Notes: a model not told the origin generated them from the letters alone. Counted from the first letter of the stretch, positions 37,585 through 48,775 are shown. The stretch: DNA of 64,000 nucleotides from Rhodocyclaceae bacterium (GCA_026415155.1 JAOAHQ010000025.1:1-64000); one strand, 5' to 3'. A program made the numbers and translations.

Positions 37585-39038
37585 GCGAATTCCTCCGGCA
37601 GCCGCCGATGCCAGTCGGTCGCCTGCTGGTAGCGGTGGGCGACATTGAGCATGCGCGCCTCGGCAAACCACGGCCCAATGATCTGCAGGCCGACCGGCAG
37701 GCCGCCGGCAAAGCCGCAGGGAATCGACAAACCCGGCAGGCCGGCGAGATTGACGGCGATCGTGTAGATGTCGGAAAGATACATGGCCACCGGGTCGGCG
37801 CTCTTCTCGCCGAAGCGGAAGGCAGCCGAGGGCGTCGTCGGCCCCATGAGAACGTCGCACTGCTTGAACGCCTCTGCAAAGTCGGCGGCGATGAGACGGC
37901 GCACCTGCTGCGCCTTCAGGTAATAGGCATCGTAATAGCCATGCGAGAGCACATAGGTGCCGATGAGGATGCGGCGCTTGACTTCCGCGCCGAAGCCCTC
38001 GGCGCGCGTCTTTTCATACATGTCGATGAGGTCGCGATATTCGGCGGCGCGGTGGCCATAGCGCACGCCGTCGTAGCGGGCGAGGTTGGAGCTCGCCTCG
38101 GCCGGTGCGAGGACGTAATAGGCCGGCACCGAGAGGCCGGAATTCGGCAGCGAGACTTCGATCGTCTCGGCGCCGAGCCGGCGGTATTCGGCAAGCGCCT
38201 CTTCCACCGCCGCGCGCACTCCATCGTCCATCCCTGCGCCGAAGAACTCCTTCGGCAGGCCGATCTTCAAGCCATCGAGCGGCCGTTCGAGCTCGCGCGT
38301 GTAGTCTTCCGGGGCGCGTTCGAGCGAGGTCGAATCGCGCGCGTCGAAGCCGGCCATCGCATTCAAAAGCAGCGCACAATCCTCGGCGGAAGCGGCCATC
38401 GGCCCGCCCTGATCGAGCGAGGAGGCGAAGGCGATCATGCCATAGCGCGAGACGACGCCGTAGGTGGGCTTGAGCCCCGTGAGCCCGCACAGCGCCGCGG
38501 GCTGGCGGATCGAGCCGCCGGTATCGGTGCCGGTCGCGGCAGGCACGAGTCGCGCGGCGATCGCCGCGGCCGAGCCGCCCGAGGAGCCGCCGGGCACGCG
38601 CGTCAAATCCCACGGGTTCTTGACCGGGCCGAAGTAAGAAGTTTCATTCGACGAGCCCATTGCGAACTCGTCCATGTTGCACTTGCCGAGCATGACCATG
38701 CCGGCTTCGCGCAGACGCTCGACGACATGGGCATCATACGGCGCGACGAAATTCGCGAGCATCTTCGAGCCGCAGGTGGTGCGTAAGCCCCGCGTGCAGA
38801 AGATGTCCTTGTGGGCAAGCGGAATGCCGAGCAAGGGGGCCGTCTCGCCAGCGCCGAGTTGCGCGTCGGCCTGCCGCGCCGCGGCGAGCGCCTTGTCGCG
38901 GTCGACCGTGATGAAAGCGTTGAGCGTCGGGTTATAGCGCTCGATGCGGTCGAGAAACAGCGTGGCAAGCTCGACGCTCGAGATTTTTTTCTGCGCAAGC
39001 TGTGCCGCGAGCGTTTTCAGGCTGGCCGTGTGGATCAT
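37581..39038 (-). CDS. gatA: Aspartyl/glutamyl-tRNA(Asn/Gln) amidotransferase subunit A
   Basis: 485 residues of the amidase signature family. The Ser-cisSer-Lys triad is visible in AHKD (Lys), [15 protein letters not shown] and [14 protein letters not shown]. It releases ammonia from glutamine for GatB. The segment between the N-terminal helix and the amidase core holds a dispersed repeat read as QLGAGETA. It overlaps both neighbours by 4 bp. Confidence 0.97.
   Translation of the reverse strand: MIHTASLKTLAAQLAQKKISSVELATLFLDRIERYNPTLNAFITVDRDKALAAARQADAQLGAGETAPLLGIPLAHKDIFCTRGLRTTCGSKMLANFVAPYDAHVVERLREAGMVMLGKCNMDEFAMGSSNETSYFGPVKNPWDLTRVPGGSSGGSAAAIAARLVPAATGTDTGGSIRQPAALCGLTGLKPTYGVVSRYGMIAFASSLDQGGPMAASAEDCALLLNAMAGFDARDSTSLERAPEDYTRELERPLDGLKIGLPKEFFGAGMDDGVRAAVEEALAEYRRLGAETIEVSLPNSGLSVPAYYVLAPAEASSNLARYDGVRYGHRAAEYRDLIDMYEKTRAEGFGAEVKRRILIGTYVLSHGYYDAYYLKAQQVRRLIAADFAEAFKQCDVLMGPTTPSAAFRFGEKSADPVAMYLSDIYTIAVNLAGLPGLSIPCGFAGGLPVGLQIIGPWFAEARMLNVAHRYQQATDWHRRLPEEFA
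38838..38861 (+). repeat. Dispersed 24 bp repeat, copy 8 (in gatA)
   Basis: Two mismatches to consensus. It is antisense to gatA and read as QLGAGETA in a surface loop before the Lys-containing HKD motif. It is preceded by a G-run identical to that of copies 3 and 11. Confidence 0.75.
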
Positions 39039-39322
39039 TCGATCACCTTCGGCACGAGATAGAGGCCGGCCTCGGCCTCGGGCGCGATGGCGAGGAAGTC
39101 TTCGCGGCGATCGGCTTCGGTGACGCAGTCTTCGCGCAGGCGCTGCACGACATCGACGGCATGGGCCATCGGGATGACGCCGGCGGTATCGATGGCCTGC
39201 AGTTGGGCGACGAAGTCGAGGATGCCATTGAGCTCCTCGCGGATGCGCTCTGCTTCTTTGGGCGTAAGGGCGATGCGGGCCAGCCGGGCGATGCGGCCGA
39301 CCTCATCCAGGCTCAAGGACAT
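39035..39322 (-). CDS. gatC: Aspartyl/glutamyl-tRNA(Asn/Gln) amidotransferase subunit C
   Basis: 95 residues: [20 protein letters not shown] at the N-terminus and a belt-like C-terminal half ending LVPKVIE, typical of GatC. It stabilises the GatAB complex. It is the first gene of the minus-strand gat operon, divergent from mreB with about 137 bp between them, where both promoters must lie. The presence of gatCAB implies indirect Asn-tRNA and/or Gln-tRNA formation. Confidence 0.94.
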   Translation of the reverse strand: MSLSLDEVGRIARLARIALTPKEAERIREELNGILDFVAQLQAIDTAGVIPMAHAVDVVQRLREDCVTEADRREDFLAIAPEAEAGLYLVPKVIE

Positions 39323-39324
39323 GA

Positions 39325-40503
<1,179 letters not shown>

Positions 40504-40574
40504 GTCTCCTGCCCGCTAGCCTGCGCTGTGGCGCATAGCCCGCGCCACCTCAGCGGGGGAGTAATGCAGCCTTG

Positions 40575-41489
40575 ATGTCCGCCACGGGCCCGATTGGCCA
40601 TACGCCGCCACCGTTTTTCAAACGGGGGCCGGCGCCGCTTGCTCAGCTCGCCTTCTACGTCGCCTTGAGTCTGCTCCTCTTGGTTGCCGACCTGCGCTTT
40701 CGGATGCTCGAGCCGCTGCGCCTTGTGATCGCGACCGCCTTGTGGCCCTTGCAGCGCGCCGTGCTCTTGCCCGTCGAGGGGATGGGCGAAGCGGGCCACT
40801 ACTTCGCGAGCCTCGCCAAGCTCGAGCAGGAAAACGCCGAACTGCGCGCGCGACAGCTCGCCCAGGCGAACCAGCTTCTGCGCCAGGCGCATCTCGAGGA
40901 AGAGAACCGCCGCCTGCGCACGCTCTTGGACATGGCCGAACGCATCGACGCGCCGGCGCGCGCGGCCGAGATTCTCTATGCGGCGCGCGACCCCTTCTCG
41001 CGCCGCGTCATCATCGACCGCGGCGCGACGCACGGCATCGAATCCGGCCAGGCGGTCATCGACGATCTGGGCGTCATCGGCCAGGTGACGCGCGTCTTTC
41101 CGCTCACGAGCGAGGTGACGCTGCTTACTGACAAGCACCAAATGATTCCGGTGCAGGTGGCGCGAAACGGCCTGCGCGCCGTGCTCGCCGGCGCCGGCGG
41201 CGGCAGGATGGAGCTCAAGTATCTGCCGGCCAATGCCGACGTCGCGCCCGATGATCTGCTCGTCACCTCGGGTCTTGACGGCATCTATCTGCCCGGGCTG
41301 CCGGTGGCGAAGGTGGTGTCGATCGACCGCGACAATTCCTTCGCCTTTGCGCGCATCGAATGCGCGCCGGTGGCCGGCGTCGAGCGCCACGGCCAGGTGC
41401 TCGTGCTCCTGCGGCGCAGCACCCCGCCGCCCGAAGAACCGGCCGAAGAACCCGCCAAGCCCGCCAAAGGACGCAAGCAGCGCAAATGA
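40575..41489 (+). CDS. mreC: Rod shape-determining protein MreC
   Basis: 304 residues. One membrane helix at about 22 to 42 (AFYVALSLLLLVADLRF), a coiled coil (LEQENAELRARQLAQANQLL and on), and then the periplasmic beta domains (FSRRVIIDRGATHGIESGQAV, VTLLTDKHQMIPVQ). The tail is Pro/Glu/Lys-rich. It links MreB filaments to PBP2 and RodA. The ATG follows 71 bp after mreB. Confidence 0.95.
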   Translation: MSATGPIGHTPPPFFKRGPAPLAQLAFYVALSLLLLVADLRFRMLEPLRLVIATALWPLQRAVLLPVEGMGEAGHYFASLAKLEQENAELRARQLAQANQLLRQAHLEEENRRLRTLLDMAERIDAPARAAEILYAARDPFSRRVIIDRGATHGIESGQAVIDDLGVIGQVTRVFPLTSEVTLLTDKHQMIPVQVARNGLRAVLAGAGGGRMELKYLPANADVAPDDLLVTSGLDGIYLPGLPVAKVVSIDRDNSFAFARIECAPVAGVERHGQVLVLLRRSTPPPEEPAEEPAKPAKGRKQRK

Positions 41490-42010
41490 TCCAGCCCACC
41501 CATTCCTCGCGCCGCATCCTGCTGCCCGTGCGCCCCTGGTTCATCTGGCTGACCCTGGGGCTCGCGGCCCTCTTGAATCTGATTCCGACCGGCCGGCTGC
41601 CGGGCATCCCCGACTGGCTCGCGCTGGTGCTCGCCTTCTGGTGCATCCACCAGCCGCTCAAGGTCGGCATGGGGGCAGGGTTTGCCTTCGGCCTGGCGAT
41701 GGACGTCGCCCAGGCGAGCGTCTTGGGCCAGCATGCGCTTGCCTATGTGCTGCTCGCCTTCGCTGCCAGTAGCCTTTCGCGCCGCATCCTCTGGTTTCCG
41801 CTCACCCAGCAGGCCTTGCACGTCTTGCCGCTTCTCTTGGGCACCCAGCTCGTCATGCTCGCCATTCGCATGAGCGTCGGCGACGAATTCCCGGGCCTAG
41901 CCTATTTCCTCTCGAGCGTGGTGGCGACCTTGCTGTGGCATCCGGCGAGTTATCTGCTTCTCCTGCCGCAATACCAGCCGATCGAGCGCGACGAAAACCG
42001 GCCGATCTGA
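41486..42010 (+). CDS. mreD: Rod shape-determining protein MreD
   Basis: 174 residues with five hydrophobic helices and the conserved PDWLALVLAFWCIHQPLKVGM and FAFGLAMDVAQASVLGQHAL segments. It starts in the mreC stop (ATGA) and ends 4 bp before mrdA. Confidence 0.94.
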   Translation: MIQPTHSSRRILLPVRPWFIWLTLGLAALLNLIPTGRLPGIPDWLALVLAFWCIHQPLKVGMGAGFAFGLAMDVAQASVLGQHALAYVLLAFAASSLSRRILWFPLTQQALHVLPLLLGTQLVMLAIRMSVGDEFPGLAYFLSSVVATLLWHPASYLLLLPQYQPIERDENRPI

Positions 42011-42014
42011 CGCC

Positions 42015-43904
42015 ATGGAATTCAAGCTGCCGCAGGAGGATCTCGAGCAGTTCAACCGCCGGCTGGCCATCGCGGGCGGCTTCGTGCTCGTCTGCTTCGT
42101 GCTGCTGTTTGCGCGCTTTTTCTGGCTGCAGGTGATCCAGCACGACTACTACAAGACGCGCGCCGACGACAACCGCATCTCGCTCGTGCCGATCGTGCCG
42201 AACCGTGGCCTCATCGTCGATCGGCATGGCGTGGTGCTGGCGCGCAACTACTCGGCCTATACGCTCGAGATCACGCCCTCGCAGGTTCCAGATCTCGAGG
42301 CGACGATCGATGCGCTCGCCGAGTTCATCACCATCGAGGCCAAAGACCGCAAGCGCTTCAAAAAGCTCTTGGAGGAGAGCAAGCGCTTCGATTCGCTGCC
42401 GATCCGGACGCGCCTTTCCGACGAAGAAGTCGCGCGCTTCATCGCGCGGCGCTACCGCTTTCCCGGCGTCGAGATCAAGGCGCGCCTGTTTCGCCAGTAT
42501 CCGAAGGGGGCGTTTGCCTCCCACGTGCTCGGCTACATTGGCCGCATCACCGAGCGCGATCTGGCGAAGATCGAAGAGCGCGAGCAAGAGGCCAACTACC
42601 GCGGCACCGAACACTTCGGCAAGACCGGCCTCGAGCAGCATTACGAATTCGAGCTGCATGGCACGACGGGCTTCGAGCAGGTCGAGGTCGATGCGGCCGG
42701 CCGGCCGGTGCGGACGCTCGCGCGCACCGCGCCGATTCCCGGCAATAACCTGACCTTGACGCTCGATGCCAAGCTGCAGGAGATCGCCGAACAGGCCTTC
42801 GGCAACCGGCGCGGCGCGCTCGTCGCGATCGAACCCGCCACGGGCGGCATTCTCGCCTTGGTCTCGGTGCCGAATTACGATCCCAACCTGTTCGTCGATG
42901 GCATCGCGCTCGTCGATTGGAAGGAGCTCAACGAATCGCCCGACAAGCCGATGGTCAATCGCGCCTTGAATGGCGCCTATCCGCCCGGCTCGACCTTCAA
43001 GCCCTTCATGGCGCTCGCCGCGCTCCACACCGGCAAGCGCCGGCCGGAACAGGCGATCGCCGATCCGGGCTTCTTCGTCTTTGGCAATCACACCTTCCGC
43101 GACGACAAGAAGGGCGGCCACGGCCTCGTGGACATGTATAAGTCCATCGTCGTCTCCTGCGACACCTATTACTATCAGCTTGCCAACGACATGGGGATCG
43201 AGGCGATCGCCGCCTTCATGGGCGAATTGGGCTTAGGCAGCAAGACCGGCATCGACATCGAAGGCGAGGCCGAAGGGGTGCTGCCTTCGCCGGCCTGGAA
43301 GAAGAAGCGCTTCAAGCGCCCTGAGCAGCAGAAGTGGTATGCCGGCGAGACGATCTCGATCGGCATCGGCCAGGGCTACAACGCCTATACACCGATCCAG
43401 CTCGCCCAGGCGGTGGCGACCCTCGCCAACGATGGCGTGATGTTCCGGCCGCATCTCGTCCAGTACATCACCGACACCAAGACGGGCGAGCGGCGTTACA
43501 TCGAGCCGCAGCCGATCAAGAAGCTGCCCTGGAAACAGGAGCACATCGACATCATCAAGCGCGCGATGGTTGGCGTGAACAAGGAGGGCACCGGGGCGCG
43601 CGCCTTCGCCGGCGCCGAGTATGTCGCCGCCGGCAAGACCGGCACGGCGCAGGTGTTCTCCTACAAGGGCGTCGAGCACAAGACCGAGACGATGGCGGCG
43701 CACCTGCGCGATCACGCGCTCTACATCGCCTTCGCGCCGGCGGATAAGCCCAAGATCGCGCTGGCCATCCTCGTCGAGAACGGCGGCTTCGGCGCTCAGG
43801 CCGCCGCGCCGATCGCGCGCCAGGTGTTCGACTATTACCTCCTGGGCAAGCTGCCGCAAGGCGCGGCGCCGGCCGACGAAGCGGCGACGGAGAGCGGCGA
43901 ATGA
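42015..43904 (+). CDS. mrdA: Penicillin-binding protein 2
   Basis: 629 residues. One N-terminal membrane helix (VLVCFVLLFARFFWLQVIQ), a dimerisation domain with NRGLIVDRHGVVLA, and the transpeptidase domain with the SxxK serine in PPGSTFKPFMAL, the SCD variant of SxN in VVSCDTYYYQLA, and KTGTAQVFSYKG. It is the rod-system transpeptidase that works with RodA, whose gene overlaps by 4 bp. Confidence 0.97.
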   Translation: MEFKLPQEDLEQFNRRLAIAGGFVLVCFVLLFARFFWLQVIQHDYYKTRADDNRISLVPIVPNRGLIVDRHGVVLARNYSAYTLEITPSQVPDLEATIDALAEFITIEAKDRKRFKKLLEESKRFDSLPIRTRLSDEEVARFIARRYRFPGVEIKARLFRQYPKGAFASHVLGYIGRITERDLAKIEEREQEANYRGTEHFGKTGLEQHYEFELHGTTGFEQVEVDAAGRPVRTLARTAPIPGNNLTLTLDAKLQEIAEQAFGNRRGALVAIEPATGGILALVSVPNYDPNLFVDGIALVDWKELNESPDKPMVNRALNGAYPPGSTFKPFMALAALHTGKRRPEQAIADPGFFVFGNHTFRDDKKGGHGLVDMYKSIVVSCDTYYYQLANDMGIEAIAAFMGELGLGSKTGIDIEGEAEGVLPSPAWKKKRFKRPEQQKWYAGETISIGIGQGYNAYTPIQLAQAVATLANDGVMFRPHLVQYITDTKTGERRYIEPQPIKKLPWKQEHIDIIKRAMVGVNKEGTGARAFAGAEYVAAGKTGTAQVFSYKGVEHKTETMAAHLRDHALYIAFAPADKPKIALAILVENGGFGAQAAAPIARQVFDYYLLGKLPQGAAPADEAATESGE

Positions 43905-44986
43905 TCCGCGCGCTGTGGCAGAAACTCATCGCGCCGATCGATTTGCCGCTGATGGGCTTCACGGGCCTCTTGCTCCTCGTCGCGCTCATCGCAATGGCGA
44001 GCGCCTCGCCCGAGCGCATGGCGGCACAATTGATGAATCTCGCCGTCGCGCTCGTCGTGATGCGCATCGTCGCGCAGATTCCGCCCCCGCGCCTGATGCG
44101 GCTCGCGCTGCCGATCTATCTTGCCGGCCTGTTGCTGCTCATCGCCGTGGCGCTCTTCGGCGACATCTCGAAGGGCGCGCGGCGCTGGCTCAACCTCGGC
44201 TTCATGCGCATCCAACCTTCCGAGCTCATGAAGATCGCCATGCCGCTGATGCTCGCCTGGTATTTCCAGAAGCGCGAAGGCATGCTGCGGCTCAAGGACT
44301 ACCTCTTCGCCGCCCTGATCCTCGGCGTGCCGGTGGCGCTCATCATGAAGCAGCCGGATCTCGGCACCGCGATTCTCGTGCTCGCCGCGGGCTTCTATGT
44401 GATCTTCCTCGCCGGACTGCCCTGGAAGGTGATCCTTGGCCTCGCGGCCGCGGCGCTCGCGGCTGCGCCCTTTGCCTGGCATCTCCTTCACGACTACCAG
44501 CGCCAGCGCATCCTCATGCTGCTCGATCCGGAAAAAGATCCGCTCGGCAAGGGCTTTCACATCATCCAATCGACGATCGCGATCGGCTCGGGCGGCATCC
44601 TCGGCAAGGGCTGGGGGCAGGGCACGCAAGCGCAGCTCGAATTCATCCCCGAGCGGCACACCGACTTCATCTTCGCCGTCTGGTCGGAGGAATTTGGCCT
44701 CTTGGGCAACCTCGTGCTGCTCATCCTTTACGCGCTCTTGATCGGCCGAGGCTTGCTGATCGCCTCGCAGGCCGCGACGCTCTTTGCGCGCCTGTTGGCG
44801 GGCGCGATCACGCTGATCTTCTTCACCTATGCCTTCGTCAACATGGGCATGGTCTCTGGCATCCTGCCGGTGGTCGGCGTGCCGCTGCCTTTCATCAGCT
44901 ACGGCGGCACGGCGCTGGTGACGCTTTGCCTCGGCATCGGCATCCTGATGTCGATCCACAAGAACCGCATGCTGGTGCAGAAATGA
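43901..44986 (+). CDS. mrdB: Rod-system peptidoglycan glycosyltransferase RodA
   Basis: 361 residues, SEDS family with about ten membrane helices. Conserved segments are GDISKGARRWLNLG, IQPSELMKIAMPLMLAWYF, KQPDLGTAI, HTDFIFAVWSEEFGLLG and PLPFISYGGTAL. It polymerises glycan strands together with PBP2. It overlaps mrdA and rlpA by 4 bp each. Confidence 0.97.
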   Translation: MIRALWQKLIAPIDLPLMGFTGLLLLVALIAMASASPERMAAQLMNLAVALVVMRIVAQIPPPRLMRLALPIYLAGLLLLIAVALFGDISKGARRWLNLGFMRIQPSELMKIAMPLMLAWYFQKREGMLRLKDYLFAALILGVPVALIMKQPDLGTAILVLAAGFYVIFLAGLPWKVILGLAAAALAAAPFAWHLLHDYQRQRILMLLDPEKDPLGKGFHIIQSTIAIGSGGILGKGWGQGTQAQLEFIPERHTDFIFAVWSEEFGLLGNLVLLILYALLIGRGLLIASQAATLFARLLAGAITLIFFTYAFVNMGMVSGILPVVGVPLPFISYGGTALVTLCLGIGILMSIHKNRMLVQK

Positions 44987-45906
44987 AGCGTTTCGTTCCC
45001 TTTTGCCTACCGCTTCTCCTGGCGGCCTGCGGCGCGCCGGCGCCGCGCCCCGTCGTCGAGCCGGCCGGTGCGCCGCCCAGCGTGGCCGTCCCGCCAGCGC
45101 CGACTTCGGCGGAGAAAAGGGCCGTCGTCACGAAAAAGGGCGGCGGCTTTTATCTCGACGACGGCCCGCTCGATCATGCGATCGATCTCGATGCGATTCC
45201 CGATGCCGTGCCGAAGCCTGAACCCTTGCACCGCTTCGCCAACCGGCCTTATGCCGTGCTCGGCCGCGAGTATGTGCCGATGACGGCGCCGGCCCCGTTC
45301 CGCCAAAGCGGCATCGCGAGCTGGTATGGCCGCCGCTACCACGGCCAGAAGACCGCGAGCGGCGAGCCCTACGACATGTTTGCGATGACGGCCGCCCACC
45401 CGACGCTGCCGATTCCATCTTACGCGCGAGTGACGCGGCCCGAGACGGGGCGATCGGTCATCGTGCGCATCAACGACCGCGGCCCCTTCCTGCATGGGCG
45501 CATCATCGATCTTTCCTACGCGGCGGCCTGGAAGCTCGGCCTCATCGACAACGGCAGCGGCCTCGTGCTCGTCGAGAGCGTGCTGCCCGGGCAGGCGGCG
45601 CCCCCGGCTGATGCCCTCGCGCCCATCATCGCGGCGGCCGAGGCGCGGCCCGCCGTCGTCGATGATGTCGAGGAGAAGGGCGGACATTATCTGCAGCTGG
45701 GCGCCTTTGGCAGCCGCGAGAATGCCGAGGCGCTCAAGGCGCGGCTGGCGAGCACGCTCGGGGAACTTGCCGGCAAGCTCACGGTGAGATCGAACGGGGC
45801 GCTGCACCGCGTGCAACTGGGCCCCTGGCCGGATGGCGAGGCGGCGCGCCGCGTCGCCGAAGAGCTCAAGCTCGCCTGGGGGCTTGCCAGCATCCTGGTA
45901 AAGTAA
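44983..45906 (+). CDS. rlpA: Septal/rare lipoprotein A with SPOR domain
   Basis: 307 residues. A lipoprotein signal (PFCLPLLLAACGAP) is followed by a linker carrying a dispersed repeat (AVPPAPTS). The double-psi barrel lytic transglycosylase domain (about 105 to 195) has ASWYGRRYHGQKTASGEPYD and VRINDRGPFLHGRIIDLSYAAA. The SPOR domain (about 230 to 305, HYLQLGAFGSRENAEALKARL) binds denuded glycan. It starts in the rodA stop. Confidence 0.95.
   Translation: MKRFVPFCLPLLLAACGAPAPRPVVEPAGAPPSVAVPPAPTSAEKRAVVTKKGGGFYLDDGPLDHAIDLDAIPDAVPKPEPLHRFANRPYAVLGREYVPMTAPAPFRQSGIASWYGRRYHGQKTASGEPYDMFAMTAAHPTLPIPSYARVTRPETGRSVIVRINDRGPFLHGRIIDLSYAAAWKLGLIDNGSGLVLVESVLPGQAAPPADALAPIIAAAEARPAVVDDVEEKGGHYLQLGAFGSRENAEALKARLASTLGELAGKLTVRSNGALHRVQLGPWPDGEAARRVAEELKLAWGLASILVK
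45084..45107 (+). repeat. Dispersed 24 bp repeat, copy 9 (in rlpA)
   Basis: One mismatch to consensus. It is co-oriented and read as AVPPAPTS in the flexible linker after the lipidated Cys, the same kind of place as copy 6. Confidence 0.75.
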
Positions 45907-45911
45907 GGCCC

Positions 45912-47066
45912 ATGATGCTTGCGGCTTCTTCCCTCCTGCGCGCCCTGCTTTGGCTATTCGCCTTCACGCCTGGCGCGCTCCTTGCCCAGACCCGCGAGCC
46001 GCCGCCGGCGCTCGCCGCGCGCGCCTGGGTGCTCATCGATCACGAAAGCGGGCAACTGCTCGCCGCGCAAAACCCCGACATGAAGGTCGAGCCGGCCTCG
46101 CTCACCAAGATCATGACCTCCTACCTGGGCTATGCGGCGCTGCGCGAGGGGCGTTTGCGCCGCAACCAGGTCGTGCCGGTCTCCGAGAAGGCGTGGAAAG
46201 CGATCGGCTCGCGCATGTTCATCGAGCCGAACAAACCGGTCACGGTCGATGAGCTCTTGCATGGCATCGTCGTCCAGTCGGGCAATGACGCCTCGATTGC
46301 GCTCGCTGAAGCCATCGCCGGCTCGGAAGAGGCCTTCGTCGCGCTCATGAATGCCGAGGCGAAGCGGCTTGGCATGAACGGCACGCACTTTGCCAATGCA
46401 ACGGGCCTGCCCGATCCGCAGCACTATACGACGGCGCGCGATCTGGCTCGGCTCACGACGGCCTTGATCCGCGACTTTCCCGAGGATTACAAGACCTACG
46501 CGCTCAAGGACTACACCTACAACAAGATCAAGCAGCCCAACCGCAACCGCCTGCTCTGGCTCGATGAGCGCATCGATGGCGTCAAGACGGGGCATACCGA
46601 GACGGCGGGCTTTTGCCTGATCGCCTCGCGCTTCGACGGCACGCGGCGGCTCACCGCCGTCGTGCTCGGCACGGCGAGCGAGCAGGCGCGCGCCCAGGAA
46701 ACCCTTGCCCTGCTGCACTACGGCTTTCGCGCCTTCGAGGCCGTCAAGCTCTACGACAAGGAGCAATCACTCACGCGGCTCAAGGTCTTCAAGGGCGCGC
46801 AAGGCACGCTGGCGGCGGGCTTCACGGTGCCGCTGGTGCTCTCGCTGCCCAAGGGGGTGGCCGCCCAGCCGGAACGCCTCAAGGTCGAGGTATTAAGCCG
46901 CCAGCCGCTCATCGCCCCCGTGAGGCGGGGTGAAGCCGTGGCGCGGCTGCGTTTGAGCGTGGATGGCGAGCCGTGGGGCGAGTATCCGCTCGTCGCGCTC
47001 GCCGACGTGCCGCTGGCCGGCTTCTTCGGCCGCGCCTGGGATGGCTTCAAGCTCTTCTTCCAATGA
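45912..47066 (+). CDS. dacA: D-alanyl-D-alanine carboxypeptidase (PBP5/6 type)
   Basis: 384 residues. After a signal peptide (to about FTPGALLA) the penicillin-binding motifs are SLTKIM (SxxK), VQSGNDASIALAEAIAG (SxN) and GVKTGHTETAG (KTG). The C-terminal domain ends in an amphipathic helix (FFGRAWDGFKLFFQ) that attaches to the inner membrane surface. It trims pentapeptides. It overlaps the next gene by 4 bp. Confidence 0.95.
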   Translation: MMLAASSLLRALLWLFAFTPGALLAQTREPPPALAARAWVLIDHESGQLLAAQNPDMKVEPASLTKIMTSYLGYAALREGRLRRNQVVPVSEKAWKAIGSRMFIEPNKPVTVDELLHGIVVQSGNDASIALAEAIAGSEEAFVALMNAEAKRLGMNGTHFANATGLPDPQHYTTARDLARLTTALIRDFPEDYKTYALKDYTYNKIKQPNRNRLLWLDERIDGVKTGHTETAGFCLIASRFDGTRRLTAVVLGTASEQARAQETLALLHYGFRAFEAVKLYDKEQSLTRLKVFKGAQGTLAAGFTVPLVLSLPKGVAAQPERLKVEVLSRQPLIAPVRRGEAVARLRLSVDGEPWGEYPLVALADVPLAGFFGRAWDGFKLFFQ

Positions 47067-47932
47067 ACCTCTGTTACCTGAATGGCCAGTTTCTGCCGCT
47101 TGCCGAGGCGCGCATCTCGCCGATGGATCGCGGCTTTCTGTTTGGCGACGGCGTCTATGAGGTGATTCCCGTCTATTCGCGCCGCCCTTTCCGGCTCGAG
47201 GAACATCTCGCCCGCCTGCAAAGAAGCCTCGATGCGATCCGGCTCGCCAACCCGCTCGCGCTGGAAGCATGGCGCAGCGTCGTCGGCCGGCTCGTCGAGG
47301 CGGCCGAATGGCCGGATCAATCGGTCTATCTGCAGGTGACGCGCGGGCCGATGGCGGTGAGGAACCACGCCTTTCCGGCGCAGATTGCGCCGACCGTCTT
47401 CGGCCTTACCGAGCCGCTCGTGACGCCGTCGGCCGAGCAAGTCGAACGAGGTGTGTCGGCCGTCTCCGCCGCCGATTTCCGCTGGCTGCGCTGCCATGTC
47501 AAGGCGACTTCGCTCTTGGCCAACTGCCTGTTGCGCCAGCAGGCCGTCGAGGCCGGCTGCGCCGAGACGGTGCTCTTTCGCGATGGCATCCTCACCGAAG
47601 GGGCGGCCTCGAACATCTTCGTCGTCAAGGACGGCGTGCTGCTCGCGCCGCAGAAGAACCATCGGATGCTCTCTGGCATCACCTATGACGTCGTGCTTGA
47701 ACTTGCCGCGGCGCACGGCCTGCCCGCCGAGGTGCGCGACATTTTCGAAGAAGAAGTGCGCGCGGCCGACGAACTGTGGCTTTCCTCCTCGACGAAGGAA
47801 GTGCTCGCCATCGTCGAGCTCGATGGCCGCAAAGTCGGCGCTGGCCCGACGGCCGGCCGGCCCGGGCCGCTCTTCAAAAAAATGCACGGCTGGTATCAGG
47901 ACTTCAAGCGGCGGGTGATGCGTGGCGAGTGA
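47063..47932 (+). CDS. dat: D-amino acid aminotransferase
   Basis: 289 residues, class IV PLP aminotransferase. The PLP lysine is in HVKATSLLANCLLRQQA, with SPMDRGFLFGDGVYEVIPVY at the N-terminus and FRDGILTEGAASNIFVVKDG in the middle. It would supply D-alanine or D-glutamate for the wall. Near the end the usual VGxGxPGP stretch reads VGAGPTAGRPGP, which looks like a 4-residue insertion made by a copy of the dispersed repeat. Confidence 0.92.
   Translation: MNLCYLNGQFLPLAEARISPMDRGFLFGDGVYEVIPVYSRRPFRLEEHLARLQRSLDAIRLANPLALEAWRSVVGRLVEAAEWPDQSVYLQVTRGPMAVRNHAFPAQIAPTVFGLTEPLVTPSAEQVERGVSAVSAADFRWLRCHVKATSLLANCLLRQQAVEAGCAETVLFRDGILTEGAASNIFVVKDGVLLAPQKNHRMLSGITYDVVLELAAAHGLPAEVRDIFEEEVRAADELWLSSSTKEVLAIVELDGRKVGAGPTAGRPGPLFKKMHGWYQDFKRRVMRGE
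47831..47854 (-). repeat. Dispersed 24 bp repeat, copy 10 (in dat)
   Basis: Two mismatches to consensus. It is antisense to dat and read as KVGAGPTA. Compared with the family pattern VG-x-G-(K/R)-PGP, extra residues appear exactly at the repeat, consistent with insertion. Confidence 0.7.
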
Positions 47933-48185
47933 GGCGCTGCTCGAATTCCCCTGCGACTTTCCGCTCAAGGTGATGGGCGAAAGGCGCGATGGTTTCGCCC
48001 AGGCCGTCGTCGCGCTGGTGACGAAGCATGCGCCCGACTTCGATGCCGCCCGCGTCGAGATGCGGGCTTCGCGCGGCGGCCGTTATCTTTCCCTCACCTG
48101 CATCGTGCGCGCCACCTCGCAGGCGCAGCTCGATGCCCTCTACCGCGAACTCGTCGCGCACCCGTGGATCAAGATCGTCTTGTAG
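47922..48185 (+). CDS. ybeD: DUF493 family protein (YbeD-like)
   Basis: 87 residues with [21 protein letters not shown] and a C-terminal [14 protein letters not shown] [16 protein letters not shown], the DUF493 fold resembling ACT domains. It lies between dacA and lipB in many proteobacteria and is proposed to have a regulatory role in lipoate metabolism. It starts with GTG, overlapping dat by 11 bp and lipB by 22 bp. Confidence 0.92.
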   Translation: MASEALLEFPCDFPLKVMGERRDGFAQAVVALVTKHAPDFDAARVEMRASRGGRYLSLTCIVRATSQAQLDALYRELVAHPWIKIVL

Positions 48186-48775
48186 TCCGCACGCTCGGCC
48201 GCGTCGAATACGAACCGACCTGGCGCGCGATGCAGGCCTTCACCGCCGCGCGCAGCGCCTCGACGCCCGATGAGCTGTGGCTCTGCGAGCATCCGCCGGT
48301 CTTCACGCTCGGCCTTGCGGGCAGGCCCGAACACCTCCTCGAAGACATCGGCATTCCCGTCGTCAAGACCGACCGCGGCGGGCAGATCACTTACCACGGC
48401 CCCGGCCAGCTCGTGGGCTACCTCCTCCTCGATTTGAAGCGCCGCGGCCTCACGGTGAAGGGCCTCGTCTTCCGCCTCGAGCAGGCCGTCATCGATCTCT
48501 TGGCCGGGTTTCAGATCGCCGCCGAGAGGCGCGCCGGCGCGCCGGGCGTCTATGTCGGCGGCGCGAAGATCGCCGCCTTGGGCCTCAAGGTCAAGCACGG
48601 CTGCTGCTACCATGGCCTCTCGCTCAACGTCGACATGGACCTCGCACCGTTTGCCGCGATCAACCCTTGTGGCTATGCGGGGCTCGCCGTGACGCAGCTC
48701 GCAGCCTTCGTGCCGGCCGTCGAGATGAATGAAGTCGGCGCTAAACTGGTCGATCGACTGAAAGAAGTGCTATGA
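48164..48775 (+). CDS. lipB: Octanoyltransferase LipB
   Basis: 203 residues. The catalytic Lys is in [16 protein letters not shown] and the Cys is in [35 protein letters not shown] is the conserved substrate loop. It transfers octanoate from ACP to lipoyl domains. The GTG start overlaps ybeD. It overlaps lipA by 4 bp. Confidence 0.96.
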   Translation: MDQDRLVVRTLGRVEYEPTWRAMQAFTAARSASTPDELWLCEHPPVFTLGLAGRPEHLLEDIGIPVVKTDRGGQITYHGPGQLVGYLLLDLKRRGLTVKGLVFRLEQAVIDLLAGFQIAAERRAGAPGVYVGGAKIAALGLKVKHGCCYHGLSLNVDMDLAPFAAINPCGYAGLAVTQLAAFVPAVEMNEVGAKLVDRLKEVL

